Of a DNA stretch of 64,000 nucleotides, positions 54,231-62,180 are shown in pieces. This stretch comes from Streptomyces sp. GESEQ-35 (lineage in GTDB: Bacteria > Actinomycetota > Actinomycetes > Streptomycetales > Streptomycetaceae), in NCBI RefSeq assembly GCF_017948485.1, contig NZ_JAFFSX010000005.1, positions 1-64,000 on the forward strand, read 5' to 3'. The translations under genes and the position numbers were made by a program. The notes under the pieces are model-generated. The model saw only the letters and a list, made by a program, of their open reading frames with translations. It did no database searches and was not told the DNA's origin. Position 1 is the first letter of the stretch. Each line of letters starts with the position of its first letter.

Positions 54231-54714
54231 TCGAGTCCCCGGACACGGTGACCTGCTTGGCCTCCAGCGGCTTCGTGGCGGGGCCCTTCTGCACGCTGCC
54301 GTCGGCGATGGAGAACTGGCTGCCGTGGCAGGCACAGGAGATGACGTCCTCCTTGAGGTCCGTCATCGGGCAGCCCTGGTGCGTGCAGATCGTGGAGTAC
54401 GCCTTGTAGTCACCCGCCGCCGGCTGCGAGACCACGACCTTCTCGTCACTGAAGACCTTGCCGCCGCCCTCCGGTATGTCGGAGGTCTTCGCGAGCGCGG
54501 CACCGCCGGCGCCGCCGTCTGCCGCGGGGGAACTGGCTTCGTCGCCTCCCGCGGCGGGCGAACTGGCGTCGGCGCCCTGTTCGGTGGACGAGCCGGATGT
54601 GTCGTCCTCCGACCCGCAAGCGGTCAGCGCGACGGCGAGCCCCGCCGCGCCGACCGCCGCCACGACGGTACGGCGGCTCGGGCTCGGCACCGGCTGAACT
54701 GATTCGCTGGTCAT
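54217..54714 (-). CDS. Rieske [2Fe-2S] lipoprotein
   Basis: A 165-aa exported redox protein. The signal has a twin arginine (SRRTVVAAVG) and a lipobox LTAC. A Ser/Ala/Gly-rich linker (about 35-75) leads to a Rieske domain with CTHQGC and CACHGSQF, which bind the 2Fe-2S cluster, and the ending KPLEAKQV. It resembles the small Rieske proteins of Streptomyces whose electron partner is unknown. GGAAGGAA lies 7 bases before ATG 54714. Confidence 0.92.
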   Translation of the reverse strand: MTSESVQPVPSPSRRTVVAAVGAAGLAVALTACGSEDDTSGSSTEQGADASSPAAGGDEASSPAADGGAGGAALAKTSDIPEGGGKVFSDEKVVVSQPAAGDYKAYSTICTHQGCPMTDLKEDVISCACHGSQFSIADGSVQKGPATKPLEAKQVTVSGDSITLA

Positions 54715-54932
54715 GCTGACGTTCCTTCCGGGAGTTCGTGATCTGCCGAGAGGTACGGCCCTTGGGGACCGGCTGTTCAGACAATGTCGAAATCCTGACG
54801 CGTTCTCGCCGAGGGGTGGGTAAAGCGGACCTGTCGATTCCCTGTCATGCGCTGTCGATTCGCTGTCGGCCTCGGCGCACCGCCGCCCCGGGCCGTCTCG
54901 GGCATCCGGCGGCACGCCAGTAACCTGGGGCG

Positions 54933-55688
54933 ATGCTCAAGGAAGTCACCGCCACCCGCTACATCACGCCCCTGCGGGAGGGCGGCTCGCTGCCGGGGCT
55001 CGTCGAGGCCGACGACTTCGGGACCTACGTCATGAAGTTCACCGGCGCCGGACAGGGCCGCAAGACGCTCGTCGCCGAGGTCGTGTGCGGTGAACTCGCC
55101 CGCCGGCTGGGATTCCGGGTCCCCGGGCTCGTGACGGTCGACCTCGACCCGGTCCTCGGGCTCGGCGAACCCGACCAGCAGGTGCAGGAGTTGCTCAAGT
55201 CCAGCGGCGGCACCAATCTCGGCATGGACTTCCTGTCCGGAGCGCTCGGCTTCGACCCGCTCGCCTTCGCGGTGTCCCCCGAGGAGGCCGGGCGGATCGT
55301 CTGGTTCGACGCGCTCGTGGGCAACGTCGACCGGTCCTGGCGCAACCCCAATCTGCTGATGTGGCGCGGCGACCTGTGGCTCATCGACCACGGCGCCACC
55401 ATGATCTGGCACCACAACTGGCCCGGCGCCGCGGCCTCCGCAGCCCGCCCGTACGACGCCTCGGACCACGCGCTGGTCTCCTTTGCGCCGGACGTCGGGG
55501 CAGCCGCCGCCGAACTGGCGCCCCTGGTGACCGCCGATCTGGTCGCCGAGGTGACCGCTTCGATCCCCGAGGTGTGGCTGACGGACGAGCCCGGGTTCGA
55601 GTCGGCGGACGCGCTCCGGCGGGCCTATGCGGAGCCGTTGGTCGCGCGGGCCACCGTCATCCACGAACGCATCGAGGGGATCAAGTGA
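54933..55688 (+). CDS. HipA-like kinase family protein
   Basis: A 251-aa protein of the HipA-like family (HipA_2 type). ATP-binding residues are likely in YVMKFTGAGQGRKTLVAEVV (Lys and Glu), and the catalytic loop in GNVDRSWRNPNLLMWRGD followed by LIDHG. It lacks the N-terminal subdomain of classical HipA, and there is no HipB-type DNA-binding partner. It is translationally coupled (GTGA) to a DUF3037 gene, a pairing I believe is conserved. Its substrate is unknown. Confidence 0.82.
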   Translation: MLKEVTATRYITPLREGGSLPGLVEADDFGTYVMKFTGAGQGRKTLVAEVVCGELARRLGFRVPGLVTVDLDPVLGLGEPDQQVQELLKSSGGTNLGMDFLSGALGFDPLAFAVSPEEAGRIVWFDALVGNVDRSWRNPNLLMWRGDLWLIDHGATMIWHHNWPGAAASAARPYDASDHALVSFAPDVGAAAAELAPLVTADLVAEVTASIPEVWLTDEPGFESADALRRAYAEPLVARATVIHERIEGIK

Positions 55689-56095
55689 GCGAGCGCACCC
55701 TGGGCACCCGTGCCCGCGGGAAGGACGTCTTCGAGTACGCGCTGCTGCGGGTGGTGCCGCGCGTCGAGCGCGGGGAGTGCTTCAACGCCGGCGTGCTGGT
55801 GTACTGCCGCGCCCGGTCCTTCGTGGCCGCCCGCACCCACCTGGACGAGACCAAGCTGCTGGCGCTGGACCCGGAGGCGGATGTGGCGGGCGTACGGGCC
55901 GCGCTGCGTGCGGTCGAGGGCGTGTGCACCGGGGGAGAGGCGGCGGGGCAGGCCGCGCGCGACGACGCCGGACGCCGCTTCCGCTGGCTCGTCGCACCCC
56001 GCTCGACGGTCCTCCAGCCGGGTCCGGTGCACACCGGGCTCACCGCCGATCCGGCTGCGGAGCCGGAGCGGTTGCTGGACCTGCTGGTGAGGTAA
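55685..56095 (+). CDS. DUF3037 family protein
   Basis: A 136-aa protein with the DUF3037 pattern (VFEYALLRVVPRVERGECFN, AGVLVYCRARSFVAARTHLD, FRWLVAPRSTVLQPGPVHTG). The function is unknown. The GTG start lies in the stop of the HipA-like kinase gene, so the two are made together; a modifier or antagonist of the kinase is one possibility. No other gene shares the unit. Confidence 0.85.
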   Translation: MSERTLGTRARGKDVFEYALLRVVPRVERGECFNAGVLVYCRARSFVAARTHLDETKLLALDPEADVAGVRAALRAVEGVCTGGEAAGQAARDDAGRRFRWLVAPRSTVLQPGPVHTGLTADPAAEPERLLDLLVR

Positions 56096-56120
56096 TGGAT
56101 CACACCCGCGTCGTGTGGCG

Positions 56121-56149
56121 TTGACACCGGGTGCCAGGGCTTCTAGCGT
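56121..56149 (+). promoter_or_regulatory. Sigma-HrdB-type promoter of the SDR pair
   Basis: TTGACA (56121-56126), a 17-bp spacer and TAGCGT (56144-56149) form a near-consensus vegetative promoter. The predicted start at about 56156 gives a leader of about 65 bases. Confidence 0.75.
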
Positions 56150-56167
56150 CACGTCTGCTGAAGGTAC

Positions 56168-56181
56168 TAAGCGGTCGCTCA
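56168..56181. promoter_or_regulatory. TAAGCGGTCGCTCA operator-like palindrome
   Basis: A palindrome (TAAGCG/CGCTCA, one mismatch) just downstream of the predicted start of transcription. Sites of the type TnAGCGnnCGCTnA bind TetR regulators of acyl-CoA and lipid genes in actinomycetes. It would act as a roadblock or operator for the SDR genes. Confidence 0.55.
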
Positions 56182-56221
56182 CCAGATGGGCGTACGTTCT
56201 CGAGGGCGAGGAGAAGCAGCA

Positions 56222-56983
56222 ATGTCCACCACTGAGCAGCGGGTAGCCGTGGTCACCGGTGCCGCGCGCGGTATCGGTGCCGCCACCGCCGTACGACTGG
56301 CCGCCGAGGGCCGTGCGGTCGCCGTGATCGACCTCGACGAGGCCGCGTGCAAGGACACCGTGGAGCAGATCACCGCGGCGGGCGGCAAGGCGATCGCGGT
56401 CGGCTGCGACGTCTCGGACGAGGCGCAGGTCGAAGCGGCCGTCGCCCGGATCGCGGCGGAGCTCGGCGCGCCGACGATCCTCGTCAACAACGCGGGCGTG
56501 CTCCGCGACAACCTGCTGTTCAAGATGAGCGTCACCGACTGGGACACCGTCCTGAACGTGCACCTGCGCGGCGCCTTCCTGATGTCGAAGGCCTGCCAGA
56601 AGCACATGGTGGACGCCAAGTTCGGCCGGATCGTCAACCTCTCCTCGTCCTCCGCGCTCGGCAACCGCGGCCAGGTGAACTACTCCGCCGCCAAGGCCGG
56701 CATGCAGGGCTTCACCAAGACCCTCGCCATCGAGCTGGGCAAGTTCGGCGTCACCGCCAACGCGGTCGCCCCCGGGTTCATCGCCACCGAGATGACCAAG
56801 GCCACCGCCGACCGGGTCGGCATGGGCTTCGACGACTTCAAGGCCGCGGCCGCCACCCAGATCCCCGTGCAGCGCGTCGGCGAGCCGGCCGACATCGCGA
56901 ACGCGATCGCCTTCTTCACCGGCGAGGCCGCCGGATTCGTCTCCGGCCAGGTGCTGTACATCGCCGGCGGACCGCTCGACTAA
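56222..56983 (+). CDS. 3-oxoacyl-ACP reductase-like short-chain dehydrogenase (first)
   Basis: A 253-aa NAD(P)-dependent SDR. It has the Rossmann TGAARGIGAAT (about 12-22), VNNAG, the catalytic Ser in SSSSALGNRG, and Tyr/Lys in YSAAKAG. It resembles FabG and acetoacetyl-CoA reductases; substrates are probably 3-oxoacyl thioesters. GAGGAGAAG lies about 6-8 bases before ATG 56222. A second SDR follows after 13 bases, so the two are an operon. Confidence 0.87.
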   Translation: MSTTEQRVAVVTGAARGIGAATAVRLAAEGRAVAVIDLDEAACKDTVEQITAAGGKAIAVGCDVSDEAQVEAAVARIAAELGAPTILVNNAGVLRDNLLFKMSVTDWDTVLNVHLRGAFLMSKACQKHMVDAKFGRIVNLSSSSALGNRGQVNYSAAKAGMQGFTKTLAIELGKFGVTANAVAPGFIATEMTKATADRVGMGFDDFKAAAATQIPVQRVGEPADIANAIAFFTGEAAGFVSGQVLYIAGGPLD

Positions 56984-56996
56984 GGGGATCACTTTC

Positions 56997-57758
56997 ATGG
57001 AACTCCCGGAGCTTTCGGGCAAGGTCGCGCTCGTCACCGGCGCCAGCCGCGGTATCGGCTACGGCGTCGCCGAGGCGCTCGTCGCGCGCGGTGACCGCGT
57101 GTGCATCACCGGCCGCAACGAGGACGCCCTCAAGGAGGCCGTCGAGGCACTCGGCGCCGACCGTGTCATCGGCGTGGCAGGCAAGGCGCACGACGAGGCC
57201 CACCAGGCCGTCGCCGTCGAGCGCACCATGGAGGCCTTCGGCCGGGTCGACTTCCTGGTCAACAACGCCGGTACGAACCCGGTGTTCGGCCCGCTCGCCG
57301 ACCTCGACCTGAACGTGGCGCGCAAGGTGTACGAGACCAATGTGATCTCGGCACTCGGCTTCGCGCAGAAGACCTGGTACGCCTGGCAGAAGGACAACGG
57401 CGGCGCGATCGTCAACATCGCCTCCGTCGCGGGCATCGCGCCCTCGCCCTTCATCGCCGCATACGGCGTCAGCAAGGCCGCACTGATCAACCTGACCGCA
57501 CAGCTCGCCCACGAGTTCGCGCCCAAGGTGCGGGTCAACGCGATCGCCCCGGCCGTCGTCAAGACCAAGTTCGCGCAGGCACTGTACGAGGGGCGGGAGG
57601 CGGAGGCCGCGGCGTCCTACCCACTGGGCCGGCTCGGCGTACCCTCCGACATCGGCGGCGCCGCCGCGTTCCTCACCTCGGCACAGTCCGACTGGATCAC
57701 CGGCCAGACCCTCGTCATCGACGGCGGCATCTTCCTGAACGCCGGCGTCGGCGCCTGA
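56997..57758 (+). CDS. Short-chain dehydrogenase (second)
   Basis: A 253-aa SDR with TGASRGIGYG (about 16-25), VNNAGTNP, a catalytic Ser in NIASVAGIAP and Tyr/Lys in YGVSKAA, and a C-terminal GQTLVIDGGIFL. The sequence differs much from its neighbour, so it is not a recent duplicate. The operon with a FabG-like SDR suggests steps of the same lipid or alcohol pathway. AAGGGG precedes the ATG. A strong terminator follows. Confidence 0.87.
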   Translation: MELPELSGKVALVTGASRGIGYGVAEALVARGDRVCITGRNEDALKEAVEALGADRVIGVAGKAHDEAHQAVAVERTMEAFGRVDFLVNNAGTNPVFGPLADLDLNVARKVYETNVISALGFAQKTWYAWQKDNGGAIVNIASVAGIAPSPFIAAYGVSKAALINLTAQLAHEFAPKVRVNAIAPAVVKTKFAQALYEGREAEAAASYPLGRLGVPSDIGGAAAFLTSAQSDWITGQTLVIDGGIFLNAGVGA

Positions 57759-57769
57759 CCCACGCGGAA

Positions 57770-57810
57770 TCGACACGGGCGCCGGTTGACGGAAACGGCG
57801 CCCGTGTCGA
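57770..57810 (+). terminator. Terminator after the SDR operon
   Basis: A perfect 15-bp stem (57770-57784 with 57796-57810) and 11-base loop 12 bases after the stop codon. Confidence 0.85.
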
Positions 57811-57904
57811 CATGTCCGGCGTGCAGAGACCCATGACAACGTCGTCAAAGATCCGCTGATCAAGTGCCATGCGCACGGATGGTTCCGCCGCCGCACGGCT
57901 GCGA

Positions 57905-57933
57905 TATGGTCTGCCGACCCTTGGTACGGCAGA
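57905..57933 (+). promoter_or_regulatory. -10 box and inverted repeat before the peptide-binding gene
   Basis: TATGGT at 57905-57910 is a plausible -10. TCTGCCG (57910-57916) and CGGCAGA (57927-57933) are perfect arms separated by 10 bases, spanning the predicted transcription start. It may be an operator or a leader hairpin. Confidence 0.5.
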
Positions 57934-57948
57934 TCGAGGAGCATGCGC

Positions 57949-59532
57949 GTGTTCAACCGGAACCGAGGCCTGCGGAACGTGGCGGCCATCGCGGCCATAT
58001 CGTCCCTGGTGGCCGGGTGCGGGGTGCTGTCGTCGGACGCCTCCGACGAGGACGGGGCGATCGTCGTCGGGACGACCAGCGCCCCCAGCACCCTGGACCC
58101 CGCCGCGTCCTGGGACAGCTCCTGGGAGCTGTTCCGCAACATTTACCAGACGTTGCTCAGCTATCCCTTCGGTGCTACGGCCCCGCAGCCCGACGCGGCT
58201 CAGAGCTGCGACTTCACCGACGCGACGAACACGACGTACCGCTGCGAGCTGCGCGGGGGCCTGACGTTCTCCGACGGCAGCGCGCTCGACGCGAAGGCCG
58301 TCAAGCACTCGATCGACCGGATCAAAGAGATCAACGTCAACGGCGGACCCGCCGGTCTGCTCGGCAGCCTCGACCGGGTCCAGGCCCTCGGCGACCGCGA
58401 GGTCGTCTTCCACCTGAACCAGCCGGACGCCACCTTCCCCTTCGTGCTCGCCACACCCGCCATGTCGATCGTCGCCCCCGACGCCTACCCGGCCGACGCG
58501 CTGCGCGAGGACGACGGGGTCGTCGGGTCGGGGCCGTACACCCTTGAGTCCTACGACGACGGCAAGCAGGCCGAGCTCGTCGGAAACGGCTCGTACAAGG
58601 GATATGCGGACCGCAGAAACGATGCGGTGACCATCCGTTACTTCCAGGACTCGCCCACCCTGACCGGCGCGCTCCAGGACAAGGACCTCGACGTCGCCTT
58701 CCGCGGGCTCGCCGCCGATGACATCGTCGACCTCCAGGGCAAGGACTCCAAGGGCGAGATCCAGCTCGTCGAGGGCTCCGGCACCGAGATCAACTACCTG
58801 GTGTTCAACCCGAAGGACCCCTGGGCCGCGAAGGCCGCCGTACGCAAGGCCGTCGCCCAGGTCGTCGACCGTGCGGCGATCGCGCACCACGTCTACAAGG
58901 ACACCGTCGAGCCGCTGTACTCCATGGTCCCGAAGGGACTGACCGGCCACACCACCGGCTTCTTCGACGACTTCGGCGACCCCAGCACCTCCAAGGCCCG
59001 CCAGATGCTCTCCGACGCGGGCATCACCGACCCTGTTCCGCTCACGCTCTGGTACACCAGCGACCGCTACGGTTCCGCGACCAAGGCGGAGTTCGAGGAG
59101 CTCAAGCGCCAGCTCGACGAGTCGGGGCTCTTCAAGGTCACCCTCAAGAGCCGCCCGTGGAAGACCTATGTGGCGGGCTACCAGAAGGGCGAGTACCCGG
59201 TGTTCGGGCGCGGCTGGTTCGCCGACTTCCCGGACGCCGACAACTTCATCGCCCCGTTCGTCGGTGAGCAGAACGCGCTCGGTACGCCCTACCCGGCGCC
59301 CGAGATCACCGGGGACCTGCTGCCCCGCTCCCGCCAGGAGAGCGACCGTGCCAACGTGGTGCGGGAGTTCGAGGAGGCCCAGCAGATCCTGGTCGACGAC
59401 GCTCGGCTGATCCCGCTGTGGCAGGGCAGGCAGTACGTGGCCGCGAGCGAGGAGGTCGCGGGCGCGGAGCGGGCGCTGGACCCGTCGACGATCATGATGA
59501 TGTGGGAGCTGTACCGCAAGACCAGCTGGTAG
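57949..59532 (+). CDS. Peptide/oligopeptide ABC transporter solute-binding lipoprotein
   Basis: A 527-aa family-5 solute-binding protein. The signal peptide ends in a lipobox LVAGC (Cys about 24). The mature part has the family pattern: TTSAPSTLDPAASWDSSWEL at the start, RGGLTFSDGSALDAKAVKHS, GSGPYTLESYDDG and a C-terminal IPLWQGRQYVAAS. It binds peptides, nickel-type ligands or other small molecules. No permease or ATPase genes are adjacent, so it is an orphan. GTG 57949 is preferred over ATG 57943 because GAGGAG at 57936-57941 is 7 bases from it and only 1 base from the ATG. Confidence 0.88.
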   Translation: MFNRNRGLRNVAAIAAISSLVAGCGVLSSDASDEDGAIVVGTTSAPSTLDPAASWDSSWELFRNIYQTLLSYPFGATAPQPDAAQSCDFTDATNTTYRCELRGGLTFSDGSALDAKAVKHSIDRIKEINVNGGPAGLLGSLDRVQALGDREVVFHLNQPDATFPFVLATPAMSIVAPDAYPADALREDDGVVGSGPYTLESYDDGKQAELVGNGSYKGYADRRNDAVTIRYFQDSPTLTGALQDKDLDVAFRGLAADDIVDLQGKDSKGEIQLVEGSGTEINYLVFNPKDPWAAKAAVRKAVAQVVDRAAIAHHVYKDTVEPLYSMVPKGLTGHTTGFFDDFGDPSTSKARQMLSDAGITDPVPLTLWYTSDRYGSATKAEFEELKRQLDESGLFKVTLKSRPWKTYVAGYQKGEYPVFGRGWFADFPDADNFIAPFVGEQNALGTPYPAPEITGDLLPRSRQESDRANVVREFEEAQQILVDDARLIPLWQGRQYVAASEEVAGAERALDPSTIMMMWELYRKTSW

Positions 59533-59550
59533 CGCGGTCGGCCGCGTCGA

Positions 59551-59573
59551 TTGTCAGTGGTCGCCGGTAGGTT
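59551..59573 (+). promoter_or_regulatory. LexA-independent DNA-damage promoter of ung
   Basis: TTGTCAGTG (59551-59559), 8 bases, TAGGTT (59568-59573): a perfect match to the RecA-NDp/PafBC-type motif TTGTCRGTG-N8-TAnnnT. Transcription would start near 59580, 34 bases before the start codon. Confidence 0.85.
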
Positions 59574-59613
59574 CTGGGGCATCGAAGCGACCGCACATCG
59601 TAAGGAAGTCGAC

Positions 59614-60297
59614 GTGACCGACATCGCCATGCTGCCCGAGTCCTGGCGCGGGGTCCTGGGCGACGAACTTCAGCAGCCCTACTTCAAGGAGCTGACGGAG
59701 TTCGTCGAGGAGGAGCGAGCGAGGGGTCCCGTCTACCCTCCGCGCGAGGAGGTCTTCGCCGCGCTGGCGGCGACGCCGTACGACCGGGTGAAGGTCCTGA
59801 TCCTCGGTCAGGACCCGTACCACGGCGAGGGCCAGGGGCACGGCCTGTGCTTCTCGGTCCGCCCGGGAGTGAGGACCCCGCCCTCCCTGCGCAACATCTA
59901 CAAGGAGATGCAGGCCGAGCTGGGCACGCCCGTGCCGGACAACGGCTATCTCATGCCGTGGGCCGAGCAGGGCGTCCTGCTGCTCAACGCGGTGCTCACG
60001 GTCCGGGCCGGCGAGGCCAACTCGCACAAGGGCAAGGGCTGGGAGAAGTTCACCGACGCGGTGATCCGGGCCGTGGCCGGCCGTCCCGACCCGGCGGTCT
60101 TCGTCCTGTGGGGCAACTACGCGCAGAAGAAGCTCCCGCTGATCGACGAGGAGCGCCACGTGGTCGTGAAGGGCGCGCACCCCTCCCCGCTGTCGGCGAA
60201 GAAGTTCTTCGGCTCCCAGCCCTTCACGCAGATCAACGGGGCCGTCGCCGGGCAGGGCCATGAGCCGATCGACTGGCGTATCCCGAACCTGCGCTGA
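59614..60297 (+). CDS. ung: Uracil-DNA glycosylase (family 1)
   Basis: A 227-aa repair enzyme that removes uracil from DNA. The water-activating motif GQDPYHGEGQGHGLCFS (about 65-81) and the DNA-intercalation loop HPSPLSAKKFFG (about 188) are complete. GTG 59614 is chosen because AAGGAAG at 59602-59608 is 5 bases upstream; the frame opens 21 codons earlier, inside the promoter. The damage-type promoter explains its expression. Confidence 0.95.
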   Translation: MTDIAMLPESWRGVLGDELQQPYFKELTEFVEEERARGPVYPPREEVFAALAATPYDRVKVLILGQDPYHGEGQGHGLCFSVRPGVRTPPSLRNIYKEMQAELGTPVPDNGYLMPWAEQGVLLLNAVLTVRAGEANSHKGKGWEKFTDAVIRAVAGRPDPAVFVLWGNYAQKKLPLIDEERHVVVKGAHPSPLSAKKFFGSQPFTQINGAVAGQGHEPIDWRIPNLR

Positions 60298-60341
60298 CCT
60301 GGAGCGGGCCGGCCTCATGGGTCGGCCCCGCCTCGCCGGGA

Positions 60342-60364
60342 TTGTCAGTGGCTGCCGTTAGCGT
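60342..60364 (+). promoter_or_regulatory. LexA-independent DNA-damage promoter of the gene at 60403
   Basis: TTGTCAGTG (60342-60350), 8 bases, TAGCGT (60359-60364): a perfect motif match. The start of transcription would be near 60371, 32 bases before the GTG. Confidence 0.85.
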
Positions 60365-60402
60365 CGTCAGAGAGCGACGTCGGTGAGTGGTGGGAGGGTG
60401 CG

Positions 60403-60924
60403 GTGGCGGAGCGACCGGAGCAGGTGGCGGCGGATGCGGTGATGACGCGGATCGGCCAGGTCGTCATCCTGCACCACGCGGGCGACCGCGAGGAGGCCCG
60501 CCACCGCTTCCTCGACCTGTGGGCGGAGATCGGCGAGACGGGGGATCCGCTGCACCGCTGCACGCTGGCGCACTACATGGCCGACGTGCAGGACGATCCC
60601 ATGGATGAACTCGACTGGGATCTACGGGCGTTGACGGCAGCGGAGGAGTTGACCGACGAGCGGCTCGCCCAGCACGAAGGGGCGCCCGCCGCACGGGCTC
60701 TGTATCCGTCGCTGCATCTGAATCTGGCCGCCGACTATGTGAAGCTGGGCCGCTCCGTGGCCGCGCGTGCGCATATCCGGCAGGCGCGAGGTGCGGTGGA
60801 TGCGCTGGGAGACGACCCGTATGGGGATGGGGTGCGGGCGGCCATCAGCCGGCTGGAAATGCGGTTGGGGGAGGGGGGTTCTGCGGGGGACGGGGGATGG
60901 GGGCCGCCGCGGCAGCGGTTGTAG
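60403..60924 (+). CDS. Helical-repeat (TPR-like) protein, probably damage-inducible
   Basis: A 173-aa all-helical soluble protein with TPR-like helix pairs (DREEARHRFLDLWAEIGETG, HRCTLAHYMADVQDD, LYPSLHLNLAADYVKLGRSV, AARAHIRQARGAVDAL) and a Gly-rich tail. No catalytic motif. GGGAGGG lies 5 bases before GTG 60403. Its function is unknown, but a perfect PafBC-type promoter places it in the DNA-damage response together with ung just upstream. Confidence 0.75.
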   Translation: MAERPEQVAADAVMTRIGQVVILHHAGDREEARHRFLDLWAEIGETGDPLHRCTLAHYMADVQDDPMDELDWDLRALTAAEELTDERLAQHEGAPAARALYPSLHLNLAADYVKLGRSVAARAHIRQARGAVDALGDDPYGDGVRAAISRLEMRLGEGGSAGDGGWGPPRQRL

Positions 60925-60956
60925 AGCGTCTCGGCCGGCTGCGGGCAGTCGCGCCC

Positions 60957-61433
60957 TCAACGCCCGTACGCCTGACTACAGATCCTCGACTCCGGGCTGT
61001 CCTGCTGCCAACCGCCGTACTTTCTGCCCAGCGCGCAGACATCGCCGGCATCCGTGGGAATCGGCTCGGTCATCTTGGGCAGCTCGACGCGCGGCCCCTG
61101 CGATGGCGCGACCTTCGGACGCCGGGCCTCCTGCCGGCGTTGCCCGGGTCGTGAGGCCGGCGCTTCCCGGACCGGCGGCGGAGCCGCGGTCGCCGGTGGC
61201 CGCGACACCGATGCCGTCGGCGTCGGGTCCCGCCGCGGCCCGACCAGCTCCAGCGCCTCCCGCGCCGGCGCCTGCACGATCTGCGGCTCCGCGGTGCCGT
61301 CGGGCCGGGCCGGAACCGACCGGGACGGCGGAGCCGGAGGACCCGACGCCGGGCGCGGGACCGTCACACAGCCGGAGAGGGCCGAGGCGGCCACGGTGAC
61401 CAGAAGCGTTGCGGTGGTCGTGGTTCGATGCAC
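60957..61433 (-). CDS. Putative Pro-rich lipoprotein
   Basis: A 158-aa secreted protein. GTG 61433 gives a typical lipoprotein signal (TTTTATLLVTVAASALSGC, Cys about 21). A long Pro/Arg/Ala-rich linker (about 25-120) ends in a small conserved-looking C-terminal segment (PTDAGDVCALGRKYGGWQQD, RICSQAYGR) with two Cys that may form a disulphide. Family unnamed. The start is uncertain: a longer frame begins at 61496. Confidence 0.65.
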   Translation of the reverse strand: MHRTTTTATLLVTVAASALSGCVTVPRPASGPPAPPSRSVPARPDGTAEPQIVQAPAREALELVGPRRDPTPTASVSRPPATAAPPPVREAPASRPGQRRQEARRPKVAPSQGPRVELPKMTEPIPTDAGDVCALGRKYGGWQQDSPESRICSQAYGR

Positions 61434-61511
61434 CCGCGCAACTCTGCTGGGTCCGTCGCTCTTTGGGACACCGGACAAGCCCAGGATGCCCCGCACGGGT
61501 GATCTCTGACG

Positions 61512-62024
61512 TCAGTCGCCGATGGCGCCGTCGACCCGCTCACGGATCAGGTCGGCGTGGCCGTTGTGCCGTGCGTACTCCTCGATCATGTGGGTGTAGA
61601 TCCAGCGCAGGTTGTACCGCTCGCCCGTGCGCCGGTGCTTGCCCTCGGTGATGTCGTCCAATCCGAAGCGGGCGGCGATGCGCCGGGCGGCCTCGATCTC
61701 GGCCTCCCACGTGGCGCTGGCCTCGTCCCAGGTGTCCGCCACGGTGAGGTGGAACTCGCCGTCCGGGTCCTCGTCGCTGTAGTGGATCGGCCCCGCGTCC
61801 TCGTCCGCGAGCACCCTGCGGAACCAGCTCCGCTCCACGTCGGCCATGTGCCGCACCAGCCCCATCAAGGTCAGCTCGGACGGCTCCACGGAAGCGGTCC
61901 TGAGCTGGGCATCGCTGAGACCCTCACACTTCCAGGCGAGGGTCTGCCGGTGGTAGTCCAGCCAGCCTTCCAGCATCGTGCGTTCGTCAGCGGTGTTGGC
62001 GGGTTCGCGGCGCTCTGTCGTCAT
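61512..62024 (-). CDS. DinB-fold (DUF664) protein
   Basis: A 170-aa four-helix protein of the DinB/DUF664 group, related to mycothiol-dependent enzymes. It has MLEGWLDYHRQTLAWKCEGL, LTLMGLVRHMADVERSWFRR and TGERYNLRWIYTHMIEEYAR-HNGHADLIRE, which carry the three metal-binding His residues of the fold. It may be a mycothiol transferase or isomerase. Not related to DNA polymerase IV despite the name. ATG 62024 matches the family start. Confidence 0.85.
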   Translation of the reverse strand: MTTERREPANTADERTMLEGWLDYHRQTLAWKCEGLSDAQLRTASVEPSELTLMGLVRHMADVERSWFRRVLADEDAGPIHYSDEDPDGEFHLTVADTWDEASATWEAEIEAARRIAARFGLDDITEGKHRRTGERYNLRWIYTHMIEEYARHNGHADLIRERVDGAIGD

Positions 62025-62180
62025 GCCCGCATCCTGACCCAACCCGCCCCGTCCCACCAGGCATTTACGACTGTTCGCCGAGCATCCCGTCAAACGACCG
62101 GATCGCCGACCGGCGGCCACCGCGGTCGCCGTATGCTTCCGGGGAAACCCCGGCAAACAACCGTCAGAGGAGCGCACCCC

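Noticed and set aside
54933..55688. Classical HipBA toxin-antitoxin module
   Set aside because: There is no HipB helix-turn-helix gene beside the kinase-like gene and the protein is shorter than HipA.
61512..62024. A second DNA-damage DinB polymerase
   Set aside because: The DinB name here is that of the four-helix DUF664 fold, unrelated to polymerase IV, and no damage promoter motif is seen.
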